From Endothia cerciana (taxonomy: Eukaryota > Ascomycota > Sordariomycetes > Diaporthales > Cryphonectriaceae), in the NCBI GenBank assembly GCA_026119935.1, contig JALRMH010000052.1:62001-126000 (forward strand): a DNA stretch of 64,000 nucleotides, in the 5' to 3' direction. The position numbers and the translations under genes were made by a program. Below, piece by piece: positions 35,851 through 45,340 of the stretch. Within the stretch, counting starts at the first letter, position 1; every line of letters starts with the position of its first letter. The notes under the pieces are model-generated. The model had not been told where the DNA came from. It ran no database searches and saw nothing but the letters and a program-made list of their open reading frames with translations.

Positions 35851-37446
35851 TCACTCCCCATTTCTCCTCTTCACGCGTATCGTGGCCTTGACAGGCGGTA
35901 ACCTGTTCAATCCAAACCAGACATTCTTCGGCCTCGTCTCCTGGAACTCGAAGTCATAATGCGTCACGACGTAGGCCAACATCAGCTTCAGCTCGCTCGA
36001 CGCGAAGAACCTACCCGGACACGCGTGCCGCCCGTGCCCGAAGGCGGCAAATTCGGGGCTTGTCGTGGCGAACGCCTGCCTCGCCTTCTCCACGTAGCCT
36101 CCCCCCGTCTCGACTAGCCGCCTCTCCGCGAATCGGAACGGCTTGAACGCTTCCGGGTCCGGGTAGATGTCTCCGTCGTGCAGGACGGGGTACGCGTGCG
36201 TGCCGATGCTGGTGCCCCGGGCCAGGTGCACCCCGGACGGCGTGGTGACGCCCTTGGGCGCGACAACGATGCGCAGCGAGGCCAGGGGCACGAACGAGTT
36301 GAGCCGGGCCGACTCCCGCATCACGCTGTCGAGCATGGGCATGTCAGCCAGGCTCCGCTTGTTCCAGGCACCGCCGTGGAGGGCCAGGGCCCCCGCGATC
36401 TCGGCGCGGAGCTCGTCAACGTAGCGCCGGCCGTCGGCCGCGCCCGCGCAGACGAGATCCAGCAGGACGCCCGTGATGGAGAAGGACGAGGTGTGGATGG
36501 CGGCGAAGTTGAGGAGGAGGATGCGGCCCGCCAGCGTGTCGACGCGCCCGAGGTAGGGGTCGCTCGACTCCTCGGCCTGCTGGATGGACCACTGCAGGAA
36601 GTCGTTGGGCGCCGAGGTGGCCTTCTTCTCCGTGTCCGGGTTGCTCTGCTGCGCGTCGTACTCCCTGAGGCGCCGCCTGATCTCCTCCCTCAACAGGCCG
36701 TAGAACCTGTTCGTGTGGATCCGGTTCGGCAGCGTGACAACCATCGCTATCAGGGGCTTCAGCGGGCCCCACGGCAGCCTCAGCACCACCGAGCTCATGG
36801 GCACATCCTGCGCGTACGCGATGCCATTGTTCAGCAGCCTCTCGTCGCGACATAACGGCAGGCCGACGAAAATCCGGTTCGTCACCCTCCCTATCGCACG
36901 CTGCATCGTGGTGTACACGCACACCTCGCGCGTCTCCCCGGCCTGGCAGCCCCAGAGGTCATCGATGCTCGCGCGGATCTCGTCGACCAGGTCCGGGACG
37001 AGATTCCCGACCTCTCGCGTCAGCTTCCGGGGGATCAGCTCGTGGTGGACAGGCTTGAGGTTCAGGTCATGGTCGAGGACGGTATACTGCAGCTGTAGCG
37101 ATTCGGCCACCGAAGCGTCGATACTGACGGCGCTGTCGGGATTGTCGAGGAACCACTGGTACTCCCTCACGGGCAGCACGACATGGTCTGCCGAGCCAGC
37201 GACAGGAATGATGCAGGTGCTGTCCTTGTACAGGTATGCATCCCTCAGGGCGGGCTCCATGTTGAAGAGGTTGCGCCATCGTGCCCTGAGGACAGGGAAG
37301 AATTCCCCTTCCTTCGCCCCGATGATCGGGACATCGGGTAACTTGACGGAGGAGCGGAAGAGCGCGGAGTATACTTCGTACAATGTGTACGCAGCAAGGA
37401 AGAAGAACAGAGCCAGAATGGCAGGGCGCTCCTGTATGTCCAACAT
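35851..37446 (-). CDS. Cytochrome P450, single exon, fungal IHT-type
   Basis: Membrane-bound haem monooxygenase of 531 residues. The ATG at 37446 gives an N-terminal anchor (ILALFFFLAAYTLYEVY, about 10-26); upstream in-frame ATGs give a hydrophilic extension and are rejected. The I-helix reads LNFAAIHTSS, the variant without an acidic residue seen in CYP68 / ent-kaurene-oxidase-like fungal P450s. The K-helix ExxR is in DSVMRESARL, the PERF region in FKPFRFAERR, and the haem loop in FGHGRHACPGRFF with the ligand at Cys476. No intron. A TATAAA word about 90 bp upstream (37532-37537, minus strand) is a plausible TATA box. Such enzymes often work on terpenoids or alkaloids, but no terpene cyclase lies in this window. 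Confidence 0.92.
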   Translation of the reverse strand: MLDIQERPAILALFFFLAAYTLYEVYSALFRSSVKLPDVPIIGAKEGEFFPVLRARWRNLFNMEPALRDAYLYKDSTCIIPVAGSADHVVLPVREYQWFLDNPDSAVSIDASVAESLQLQYTVLDHDLNLKPVHHELIPRKLTREVGNLVPDLVDEIRASIDDLWGCQAGETREVCVYTTMQRAIGRVTNRIFVGLPLCRDERLLNNGIAYAQDVPMSSVVLRLPWGPLKPLIAMVVTLPNRIHTNRFYGLLREEIRRRLREYDAQQSNPDTEKKATSAPNDFLQWSIQQAEESSDPYLGRVDTLAGRILLLNFAAIHTSSFSITGVLLDLVCAGAADGRRYVDELRAEIAGALALHGGAWNKRSLADMPMLDSVMRESARLNSFVPLASLRIVVAPKGVTTPSGVHLARGTSIGTHAYPVLHDGDIYPDPEAFKPFRFAERRLVETGGGYVEKARQAFATTSPEFAAFGHGRHACPGRFFASSELKLMLAYVVTHYDFEFQETRPKNVWFGLNRLPPVKATIRVKRRNGE

Positions 37447-38302
37447 GGTACCAGATCGCACTGTCGCCGTGATGTAAACCACAGATGGAACGCCCACAGG
37501 AGGGGAAGCTGAAGTCGACCACTCGGTTGGCTTTATATTCCAAACGTGGTCCACAATCCCCGGAAGACCCGCACTCCGTCCTGCCGCGGAACTTGGCACC
37601 GTCGATCGAAGATGGACGTGGGGAAAAGGAGCCAGGCATCTGAGATCCCTGCAGTGACCATTATCGTAGAATCCTACCTCATCCTGCCACCAACGGCCTG
37701 TTATAACCCAGTGGAGACAGGACCACGTTGGCCCGGAACCAACATCCGAGGCAAAGCACATAAGGGCACCCCAGGAAAACACAAGGGCTAGGGTCGAATC
37801 GATAGGGTCGATATCGGATTCGAATGATCAGGACCAAATCGACGAATCGATGAACGATTCATCAACGCAGCATGAAGAGCTGGATTTATAAAGGATGGAC
37901 ATTTCCTACTGTCAGATAGATTTCCTTCATAGCTCTTCAGTCATCAATCTAAGTTCATTCTTGCGGACAAGAGTGAAGCCTCACAGCTAATAGCACTTGC
38001 ATTTGATTATTGATTGCACGCGTCGGTGTGTTGATCCTACGATTCACCCATATGACCGTGTTAAGGAAGCCACCAGGAGGAAAGAAAGGGGAAGAAAAGT
38101 AATAGAAGACTCACACAAAGTAGAGATGGAAGATCATGATGCCAGATTCTTGTCATCCACCCCGAGTGCCCTCACTGCAGCATCCGGAGTCAGCATCACA
38201 AAAGTCTGATAGGGGGCAGTACCAAAAGAGCATATGGATGAAGCCGGACTTCCCTCAGCCCGTTCCTAAGATTACATATTGATAGGAAGCTAGGATGCAT
38301 GC
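37447..38302. other. Intergenic with a TCGAT/GATTC-rich block
   Basis: About 850 bp. At 37793-37870 the words CGAATCGAT, GATTCGAAT and GAACGATTC recur on both strands, followed by TTTATAAAGG near 37885. No gene is supported. Confidence 0.5.
37532..37537 (-). promoter_or_regulatory. TATAAA element upstream of the single-exon P450
   Basis: TATAAA, read on the minus strand, about 86 bp before the ATG at 37446. The position fits a core promoter; not confirmed by a mapped start. Confidence 0.45.
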
Positions 38303-38575
38303 TTAGAGCCCTGATATACTCTGGAACAGCATACGAAAACTGGGCTTCAGAAAATTGGGCTTGTTGCTCAGGCTGGAAGAGTATACACTTTTAATCGTGT
38401 CCTCGTCCTTCCCATTCGTCCTCATCAGCGCCTGGACTAACTCCTCGAATGAAAGAGGTTCTGTGTTCTTGCACACCTCGGCAGATTGCTTTGCGTGGGT
38501 AACCACGGAGAACGTATGGCCCAAAGCCGTCAGGGCGAAGGGTTCATAGGTGCTAGAAAAGTACCTCCTGCTCAT
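38303..38575 (-). pseudogene. Cytochrome P450 N-terminal relic
   Basis: A 90-residue frame resembles the early part of fungal P450s close to CYP8/CYP7-like enzymes: RRYFSSTYEPFALTALGHTF, then SVVTHAKQSAEVCKNTEPLSF and EELVQALMRTNG. It ends with a stop shortly after, and no downstream I-helix, ExxR or haem loop is found before the aldehyde dehydrogenase fragment or on the low-coordinate side. An upstream exon ending near 38630 (donor gtaagt) is possible. I read it as a truncated copy. Confidence 0.68.
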
Positions 38576-39394
38576 GCACGTAAAGTCAGCGCGTACGCAC
38601 CGTTTTTCTCATATCATACACTTACCTCGCCCGGGTGAACTAACCGTTGGAATCCCGAAAGGACGCTGCGCCGTGACTTAAATGTGGTCCGTTAGGCCTC
38701 CATGACTGGACAGCCGCTCGAGTATTTTATCTAGTAACATAGCATGTGGATCAGCCTTCATCAAAAAGCAAATCAAAATACACACGATGAAAAGGGGCGT
38801 TCCCAAGTGTTATGAGAGGCAGCAGTGTCCTGGCCAGTTCTTTACTATCCGAGCACTCCTCCTTGGGTCCTCTTGAGATCTCTGTGACATCCTCCTCTTT
38901 TGGATTAGATTCGAAATACGAATCAATAGCACAGTTCGTAGTCTTCCGTGGGTGGTAAGGTTAAGAGATTTCTTGCTCAATCCACTACAGACCTGTCTAT
39001 AACAAGCTTGTCAGTCATGAAAAGCTTACAGTCTCACAGTCTCGTTAGGCACGGCTGGACTAGATACCTGAGTAGGTATCTTCGTGGTTCGGTGGAGCCA
39101 ACAGCTCGAGCCGCCGTGATCTATCCGACTTTTTACCAGTCAACGGAGACACAGAAGTCCACCAGAGTCTTATGATACCAAAGCGTTGGGGACGGTAAGA
39201 AGAAAAATGTACTACGGCATAGTGGTCTCTAAATAACAGACGCTTTAGGCCACAAGGTTTTTGACTGAGGTCGACATACTTTCCACCTGTAGAAGTACCA
39301 TTTGAGTGACTCTGACTCACAGGCCCCTGTCTAAGTCCAAACTAGCGAATGAAAGGCACTCGTGATCTGTAACGGCGATGTTGTTGGCCTGTTT
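38576..39394. other. Intergenic, no gene seen
   Basis: About 820 bp between the P450 relic and the aldehyde dehydrogenase tail. A minus-strand frame at 39060-39320 begins SQSHSNGTSTGGKYVDL, loosely like the N-terminus of dehydrogenases, but nothing further supports it. Confidence 0.4.
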
Positions 39395-39803
39395 TCACTT
39401 CTTAACCCAAATCGCCTGGGGATTGCACCATCCTTTGAGTCCATCCAGACCAGATTCGACACCGATGCCACTGTTCTTGAAGCCTCCAAACGAGACCTGC
39501 GGACCGACCTCAAAATGAGTGTTCACCCAAACGGTCCCAGCCTCCAGCTGCCGTGTTAAGCGCTCCGCCTGCTCCACGTCGGCACTCCAGACCGAGCCGC
39601 CCAACCCCATCAAGGACGCGTTTGCGCGCCGTAGGACATCCTTTTCATCAGACCACTTGAGAAGAGGCACAATGGGTCCGAATTGCTCCTCGACAACAAG
39701 ACGAGAGTCCTCCGGGGGGTTATCGATCACGGTAGGCGGGAGAAAGAAGCCGCTCCCGTTCTTGGAGGATGGAGGCTCGCCACCAAGGGCGAACCTCATG
39801 TTC
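39395..39803 (-). pseudogene. Aldehyde dehydrogenase C-terminal fragment
   Basis: About 130 residues of an ALDH end are open: FALGGEPPSS, GFFLPPTVIDNPPEDS, VVEEQFGPIVPLLKW, then LGGSVWSADVEQAERL, AGTVWVNTHFEVGP, QVSFGGFKNSGIGVE and LKGWCNPQAIWVKK before the stop at 39395. The nucleotide-binding half and the catalytic Glu and Cys are absent. At its upstream end the sequence changes abruptly, within a few bases of 39800, to the coding sequence of a truncated FAD oxidase on the same strand but in a different frame. It is therefore a gene fragment left by a rearrangement. Confidence 0.85.
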
Positions 39804-40580
39804 CACCACGTTATCGCAACCGAGGCCATATAAATCCGTCAGGTACTCGAGGCCACCTGGATGCAGGGGACACGGCGTTAGCACCCCGATCAGCACTGGT
39901 GGGCAGAAGGACCAGAAAGAGGTCCCGGGGGGGGGGGGGTGTTGTTCACTCTGGAGGAGAAAGCCGCCGACGCCGACGGAAAGGTCCCTGCCGCCAACAG
40001 CAGTGAGGTTATAGGTGTCAAGGAAGCTGTAGACGTCGCCCCATGTATTGCCGGGGCCGACCGTGATGGTTCCCGAAGCAGCATCGTAAGTCAGCTGGTT
40101 GAGGGCAGCCAGGTCGATCAGTGTGCCGTTGTTGATGTTGGCAGCCCCGGGTGAAGGGCTGTGCCCGCCCGAGCGGATGGCAAACGGCACTTGCCCGGCC
40201 ACCAGAAGCCTGACAATCTCCTGGACCTCTGCTGCAGAGTCCGGCTGTACGATACATGAGGGACTGGCCCGGGCGGTGGCGGACCTTTGGATCTCATGAC
40301 CAGTGTCAGTTACCAGAGTCTCCCTAGGCGGGTGCCAGCCGGAGAGGGGGGGGGTAGGGGGGAGGTGTGGGAAGAGGTGGTGAGAAGGGGAGGGGGAGAG
40401 GGCTTGGACAGACCAGTTCTCGTTGGCCAGGGAGCTGTAGTTCGCGCCGGAGGGCAGGTAAGATGCCCCCGGTAGGAGGTTGGCCAGCTGGCTGCATGCA
40501 GCCTCCACATTACTGCCGGCGGCCTTGGTGGTGCCCAAGAGCAGCGTAGCCACGAATGTCACAACAAGCGTGAGAGACAT
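39804..40580 (-). pseudogene. FAD-linked oxidase (BBE-like), truncated at its 3' end
   Basis: Starts at 40580 with a signal peptide (MSLTLVVTFVATLLLG). Exons 40580-40424, 40284-39950 and 39856-about 39804 are deduced; the second intron has a gctaac branch site and contains a run of C on the coding strand. The FAD-binding PCMH domain is recognised from ASPSCIVQPDSAAEVQ, VPFAIRSGGHSPSPGAAN, VGPGNTWGDVY, SVGVGGFLL and LYGLGCDNVVEHEV. After that point the family sequence stops and an aldehyde dehydrogenase tail begins out of frame. The substrate-binding half, including the C-terminal motif, is missing. The first intron (139 nt) is less certain than the second. Confidence 0.8.
39930..39942. repeat. 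G-tract inside the oxidase intron
   Basis: Uninterrupted run of G on the plus strand (C in the transcript). It is one of several homopolymer G/C tracts of 10 or more bases in this window. Confidence 0.85.
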
Positions 40581-41528
40581 GACGGAACAGTATTCAGTTG
40601 TCAACCCGCGCTGCTCGCCCTGTTGTCCTCGCAGCCCAAGCGGGCCACCGCCGCCCACTACCACCTAGCTTATATACTCTGAAGGTCACCGGAGGGGGGC
40701 AGACCGTCGTGTCTTGAGAGCTTGAGCATACCCTCCCAGGCCGTTGGGGGCGGTGTCGGCGATACGCGGTCCCAGCCCAGGACGGCTTTCCGTGGGATCA
40801 TCTCTGGGTGGGAACGCTGCGGTTCTGAGAAGTTAACTCTGGTGGATAGGGGGTCACATCTCTACGTCTCTGAGGCACGAGCCTGCAGAGTAGCGTACGC
40901 CACGGTGATAGCCGGCACACCTGGGATGGCGTCTGGGCTGGCGGTTGGTGACTGGGAACGGACGAGACTTACAAGGCCCCACAGACGATAATATGTATAT
41001 ATGTACTACTATCGTATGTTGTAGCCTCGCGCGCGGGGGCGGGCGGTGGCGGGGGCGGCACAAAGTACGTATGTACAGTACCCACGTACCGTGTGGGAAC
41101 GCACGGCCCGAGGCGGTCGATCATATACTACATAGTATCCCCCAGTAGGCATGCGGGAGGTATATTATGTACTATATACCGTATACCGTAATGCTATAGT
41201 ACTACAGCAGGGAGATCACAGGTACAGTAGCAGTACCTGATTGATCAACAAAAGTACTGGAACTCTGGATGCTCTGCATTGTGGCACCCAGAATCAATGG
41301 AGTCACCCACCTCTACGAGCGCGAAGGAGCCGCTGCCCCCCAAGACTAGCTTCCTCCTTCGCCTTCTTCCTACTCCCGTCCACTTTACTTTCATGTTCCG
41401 CTTAGTTATCTTTGCTGTGCACGCCACGTCAGGTCAGGTCAGGGCCAGTAAGTAGTCTCTACACTCCACTCGGCACGCCTAAGCAGCTTTACCACGGTAA
41501 TTAGTTTGGACAATCCGAACCTGGTGAC
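40581..41528. other. Intergenic, rich in GTAC and TACATAGTA palindromes
   Basis: About 950 bp without a gene. From about 40980 to 41250 short palindromic words (GTAC, TATATA, ACGTATGTAC, ACTACATAGTAT, GGTACAGTAGCAGTACC) are dense. This lies just upstream of the SDR gene, so a promoter role is possible. Confidence 0.55.
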
Positions 41529-42683
41529 ATGGCGGCCACCATTCTCATCACTGGGGCCAACGGCTCGCTGGCCCTCCCCCTCGTCGACCATCTCCTCAAG
41601 CATTCGCCCGACTCGACGCTCGTGCTCACGGTTCGCAACGCCGGCGACGGCGATGCCAACACCGCCGCGCTGCGCAAGGTCGTCGCCAGGCACCCCGGGG
41701 CCCGGGCCTCCATCAGGGAGCTCGACCTCGGACGCCTCCCCGCGGTGCACGACTTTGCCCGCCGCGTCGCGGCCGAGGTCGCCGAGGGTTCCCTCCCCAA
41801 GCTCGCCAGCATCGTGTGCAGTGCCTACTACTGGAACCTCGTCGGCCCGATGCAGCTGACCGACGACGGCTACGAGATGACGGTGCAGGTCTCCTACCTG
41901 TCGCACGTCGCACTTGTCCTCCGCCTGCTCGGGAGCTTCCGCACCGAGGGCGGCGGCCGGGTCGTCCTGTTCACAAGCGACGGCCACGAGCCGGGCAAGA
42001 ACGGGCTTGAGCAGATACCGCCCTCGATCTCTGCCGACCCGGCCCAGCTCGACCTCCTTGTCAGGCCTACCGCTGATGATGCGTCGGCCGACGCGCTCGG
42101 CCACGGCTTCCACCGCTACGCTAACGCCAAGCTCGCCCTCGTCATGTGGACACACGCGCTGAACCGCCGCCTGCAGCGTGACACCCAGCTCAAGGACATT
42201 ACTGCGGTGGTGATGAACCCTGGCAACTTGTCAGACTCGCGTGCCCTGCTGGTCAATAACCCCCCGCAAGCTGATCATCCTGTCAAAACTTGTGGTGCGG
42301 CCTTTGCGGCCCTTGCTGAGCATGAGTACGTCACACCCAGCTACAGACCCCCTCCCTTCTCGCCGTTCCTGAGGGACCAACGAGGGAAATTCCGCTTAGG
42401 GGAATTGGACCCCAGGCGTTTCACAAAATATGGAGAGCTCTAACTCGTCTGCGAAACAGTGGACCCTACCGCACGCACCGTCAACGCAGCCGCGCTCGAC
42501 GTTGCCCGCCTAGCCACCAATGAGGCCCACCCCGGCGAGCGTGGCTATTTCACGCTCCTGAAGCCAGACCAGGGTTCCAAGGACAGCCGGGACGAGGCGA
42601 CGCAGGAGGCTCTCTGGGCAAAGACCGCGGGATGGGTAGGCATCACGTCACAGGACACGGCGCTGGGTGCTCTGATCGAATAA
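41529..42683 (+). pseudogene. Short-chain dehydrogenase/reductase with one frameshift
   Basis: Classical SDR start (ATILITGANGSLALPLV) with NAD(P)-binding TGxxxGxx, an SIVCSAYYWNLVG segment in place of NAAG, and the catalytic YANAK. After GNLSDSRALLVN the family sequence jumps one base (about 42257-42264) to the +1 frame, which reads RKLIILSKLVVRPLRPLLSM. An intron 42326-42459 (gtacgt, branch ctaac, acag) then leads to MDPTARTVNAAALD and AHPGERGYFTLLK, ending at 42683. With one base removed the total length is a multiple of three, so a single one-base insertion explains everything. It could be a young pseudogene, a sequencing error or a polymorphism. As it stands the frame stops at 42443 with an unrelated tail. 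Confidence 0.8.
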
Positions 42684-43446
42684 GATACCCTCGACGGCGC
42701 CAAGGCTGGGCGATCTGCTGCCGCGGCCACTGTAGCGTTGTTCCAAGTGCTTCGATCCTGTCACTGTTGCTCACTCGGCGTCTTGCGTTAAGCAATCGGC
42801 GTAGAAGAGGGATTCGTCTGTTTGTATCGCCTGTGTGGCGAGTCAACCACGGGCGATACAACCGCATGGTGACTTCATTCTTTAGTCCTATCAAGGCTGC
42901 TTTAGGAGCATAATCGTGATTTTGACTGTGTGTAATAGCGATCTACCAGAACAGATTGATAATAGTAAGGGATATCGGGATACAGCATGTGCTTGGTTTC
43001 GTCATGGGCAGAGACCTAATATGTTTTTTTTCTTCCCCCTCCCTTTTTTTTTCCCCTTCCCGAAAAAAATGGAAGGAACGAAGAGGGAAAAAGAGGAAAG
43101 AAAAATAACTCACAAAAGGGGATTCCTCGTACAGAGATGCCTATCCTGAACATGCACATAAGAATGTCGTAGTGCAACACAAGTAGTGTTCGGCTCTCTT
43201 GGAATATTGCTCTTAGGCTCAATGGCTGGTCATCCAAGCAAAAAAAAAAAAAATAATAACCTCTACAAGTTCTCTTGAGTGGGCCACGATCAAGTGGTTC
43301 AGGGCACGGGAGGTCGACACAGTACGCGCTCACTGTGCTGGTGGCTGGCTTCGCATGTCGTGATTTTCTATAAGGATCCGAGCCGGTCCCAGGGTTTAGT
43401 CTTTCTGCTGTTGCTCAATTTCACTTATACTGTGTAAGCACGAACC
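42684..43446. other. Intergenic with A/T tracts
   Basis: About 760 bp. T- and pyrimidine-tracts at 43023-43062 and a run of about 14 A at 43241-43253. No gene recognised; it presumably holds the promoter of the next P450. Confidence 0.5.
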
Positions 43447-45340
43447 ATGGAGCATATCCAAGATACGGTCGGTCGCGATACGGCCAAAGCAGCCATGGTC
43501 GCTTGCACTGTCGTCGGGGTCACCCTAGTCGTTATCGTCGTCGCATGGAGAGGCTGCGATCGCCTTTCGCCATTTCCCGGACCGAGCCTGGCTGCTTGGA
43601 CTCGCTTGTATTCAGTCGCCGTTGTGCTCACTGGCAGGGAACACGAGATATTGCTGGATGCGCACGAGAAGTATGGTACGATTCACCATCTCCCTTCCAA
43701 AGTTCATCTTCCAAACCCCGTGGCTTATCCTTTCCCAGGGCCCATCGTGCGGTGGCAGCCCAACCTGCTGCTCATCAACGACCCGACTATGCTACCAAAG
43801 ATCTACCACCTTCGTGCAAACAAGACGCCGCATTACAACCACTCTCCAAGCGATGCCAGGGGCATGGTCGAAGAAAATGACTGGCAGAAACATCGGGCAA
43901 AGCGCCGCCGAGTAGATCCTGCAGTAAACAGACCTATTGCCGCCGAGCGCCCTCAACACTAGACGCCCCAAGCTGATCCGAATGCTTCGCAGTTTTCTTA
44001 CAAGTCCATCCGAGATGATGAAGCTCTGGTGGATGGCTTCATTGCTCGATGGATCGATGCCTTGAGATCGCGGTTTGCTACTACTGAAGAAATTTTCGAC
44101 TTTTCAGACTGGGGAAAGTATGTCTAGGTCGCACCCCCCCCCCCCCCTTCCCCCCGAGGCCTTTTCCTGCCGACCAGCTGACCAGCATCCTAGCTACGTG
44201 GTGCTGGACATCGTTACCAAGCGCTTTTTCGGTCAAGAGATTGGTTTTCTCGAGCACGGGGACACAACCGGTATGTTGGCCGATACCCGCGCCAACGGCC
44301 CAGCCATCCATGCCTTGGCGAGGCTGCCCAGGCTTAAGATGCTCCTGCTTCGGTCTTTCGGGAGATTTCTGGTGCCGACTGCTGGGGATGGATCTGGCCT
44401 TGGTAATATCCTGCAGGTAAGTTATAAGATACAAAATGCCGTACAAGTTCGTTCCGCTCACGATGAAGTCTCAGCTCAGAGACGACCTCTACAACGAACG
44501 CCTTGCTAGGGCAGATAGTAATTCGCATGTTGGGCTTGACATGTAAGCCGTGAGGTGCTCACCCACCGCGAATACGAATCAGGGTTCTGACGTTCCTGAC
44601 GGGAAGGATTCTCTCCGCCAACATGAAGGATGGCGCCCTGGACCACGAGGAGCTCAAAGAAGATGTTCTGTTTGTAATGTAAGCGTTTCCCTCCGTGCAC
44701 GTCACACCAACGGCGGGCTGACGCGCCGATGCTCTGCAGTCTAGGAGCCAGCGACACCACCGGCCACGGAATACGCTGCCTCGTCCGCAATCTGCTGCAG
44801 AACCCTCGTTGCCTCGCCAGACTCCGCCAAGAGGTCGACGCCACCGTCGCAAGCAACGGCGGGATCGACAAAGTCCAGTCCGCGCATATCAGCTCCCAGA
44901 TGCCGTACCTGTCAGCCTGCATCCGCGAGTCGCTGCGCCATGACCCTCCCATCGTAAGCTTCCTACCGCGGTGGGTCGACAGCCCAGGCGGGGTCAAGCT
45001 ATGCGGCCGCCTCGTGCCGCAAGGCGTCGAGGTGGCCTGCTCGCCGTATGTGATCAGCCGCAACCGCGATCTCTTTGGCGACGATGTGCACTCGTTCCGG
45101 CCCGAGCGCTACATCGACTGCTCGCCGGAGTGGTCGGCCATGGCGGCACGGCACGAATTCACTTTCGGATACGGCCCACGCAATTGCATTGGGCAGGGTT
45201 TAAGCCACTTCATTACGTGCAAGGTTATTGTGCAGCTCATCCATCACTTTGATGCAGATTTGATTGAACCTGGATCTGGGAAAGCATTCCTGAGTTGGAA
45301 CTATTCTGGCCTGAAGGTTCGACTTCGTATCCGTCGATAA
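43447..45340 (+). CDS. Cytochrome P450, seven exons
   Basis: Haem monooxygenase with an N-terminal anchor (VACTVVGVTLVVIVVAW, about 18-34). Exons 43447-43675, 43739-43923, 43993-44117, 44194-44416, 44475-44542, 44583-44678 and 44740-45340 sum to 508 residues in phase. Joins are supported by family stretches: EKYG|PIVRWQP, RRRVDPA|FSYKSIRD, WGN|YVVLDIVTKRFFG, LQ|LRDDLYNERLA and VI|LGASDTTGHGI. The oxygen-binding GASDTTG is at about 311-317, ExxR in CIRESLRHD, PERF in FRPERYID, and the haem loop in FGYGPRNCIGQG with ligand Cys458. The fourth-last splice uses the second of two close AGs. One intron is only 40 nt. It resembles pisatin-demethylase-type fungal P450s; the substrate is unknown. Confidence 0.87.

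Noticed and set aside
36178..36855. Plus-strand frame of 225 residues inside the single-exon P450
   Set aside because: Arg/Gly/Asp/Val-rich shadow of the haem-domain coding sequence.
37793..37870. CRISPR-like array
   Set aside because: Repeated words are 8-9 bp, in both orientations and irregularly spaced, in a eukaryotic genome.
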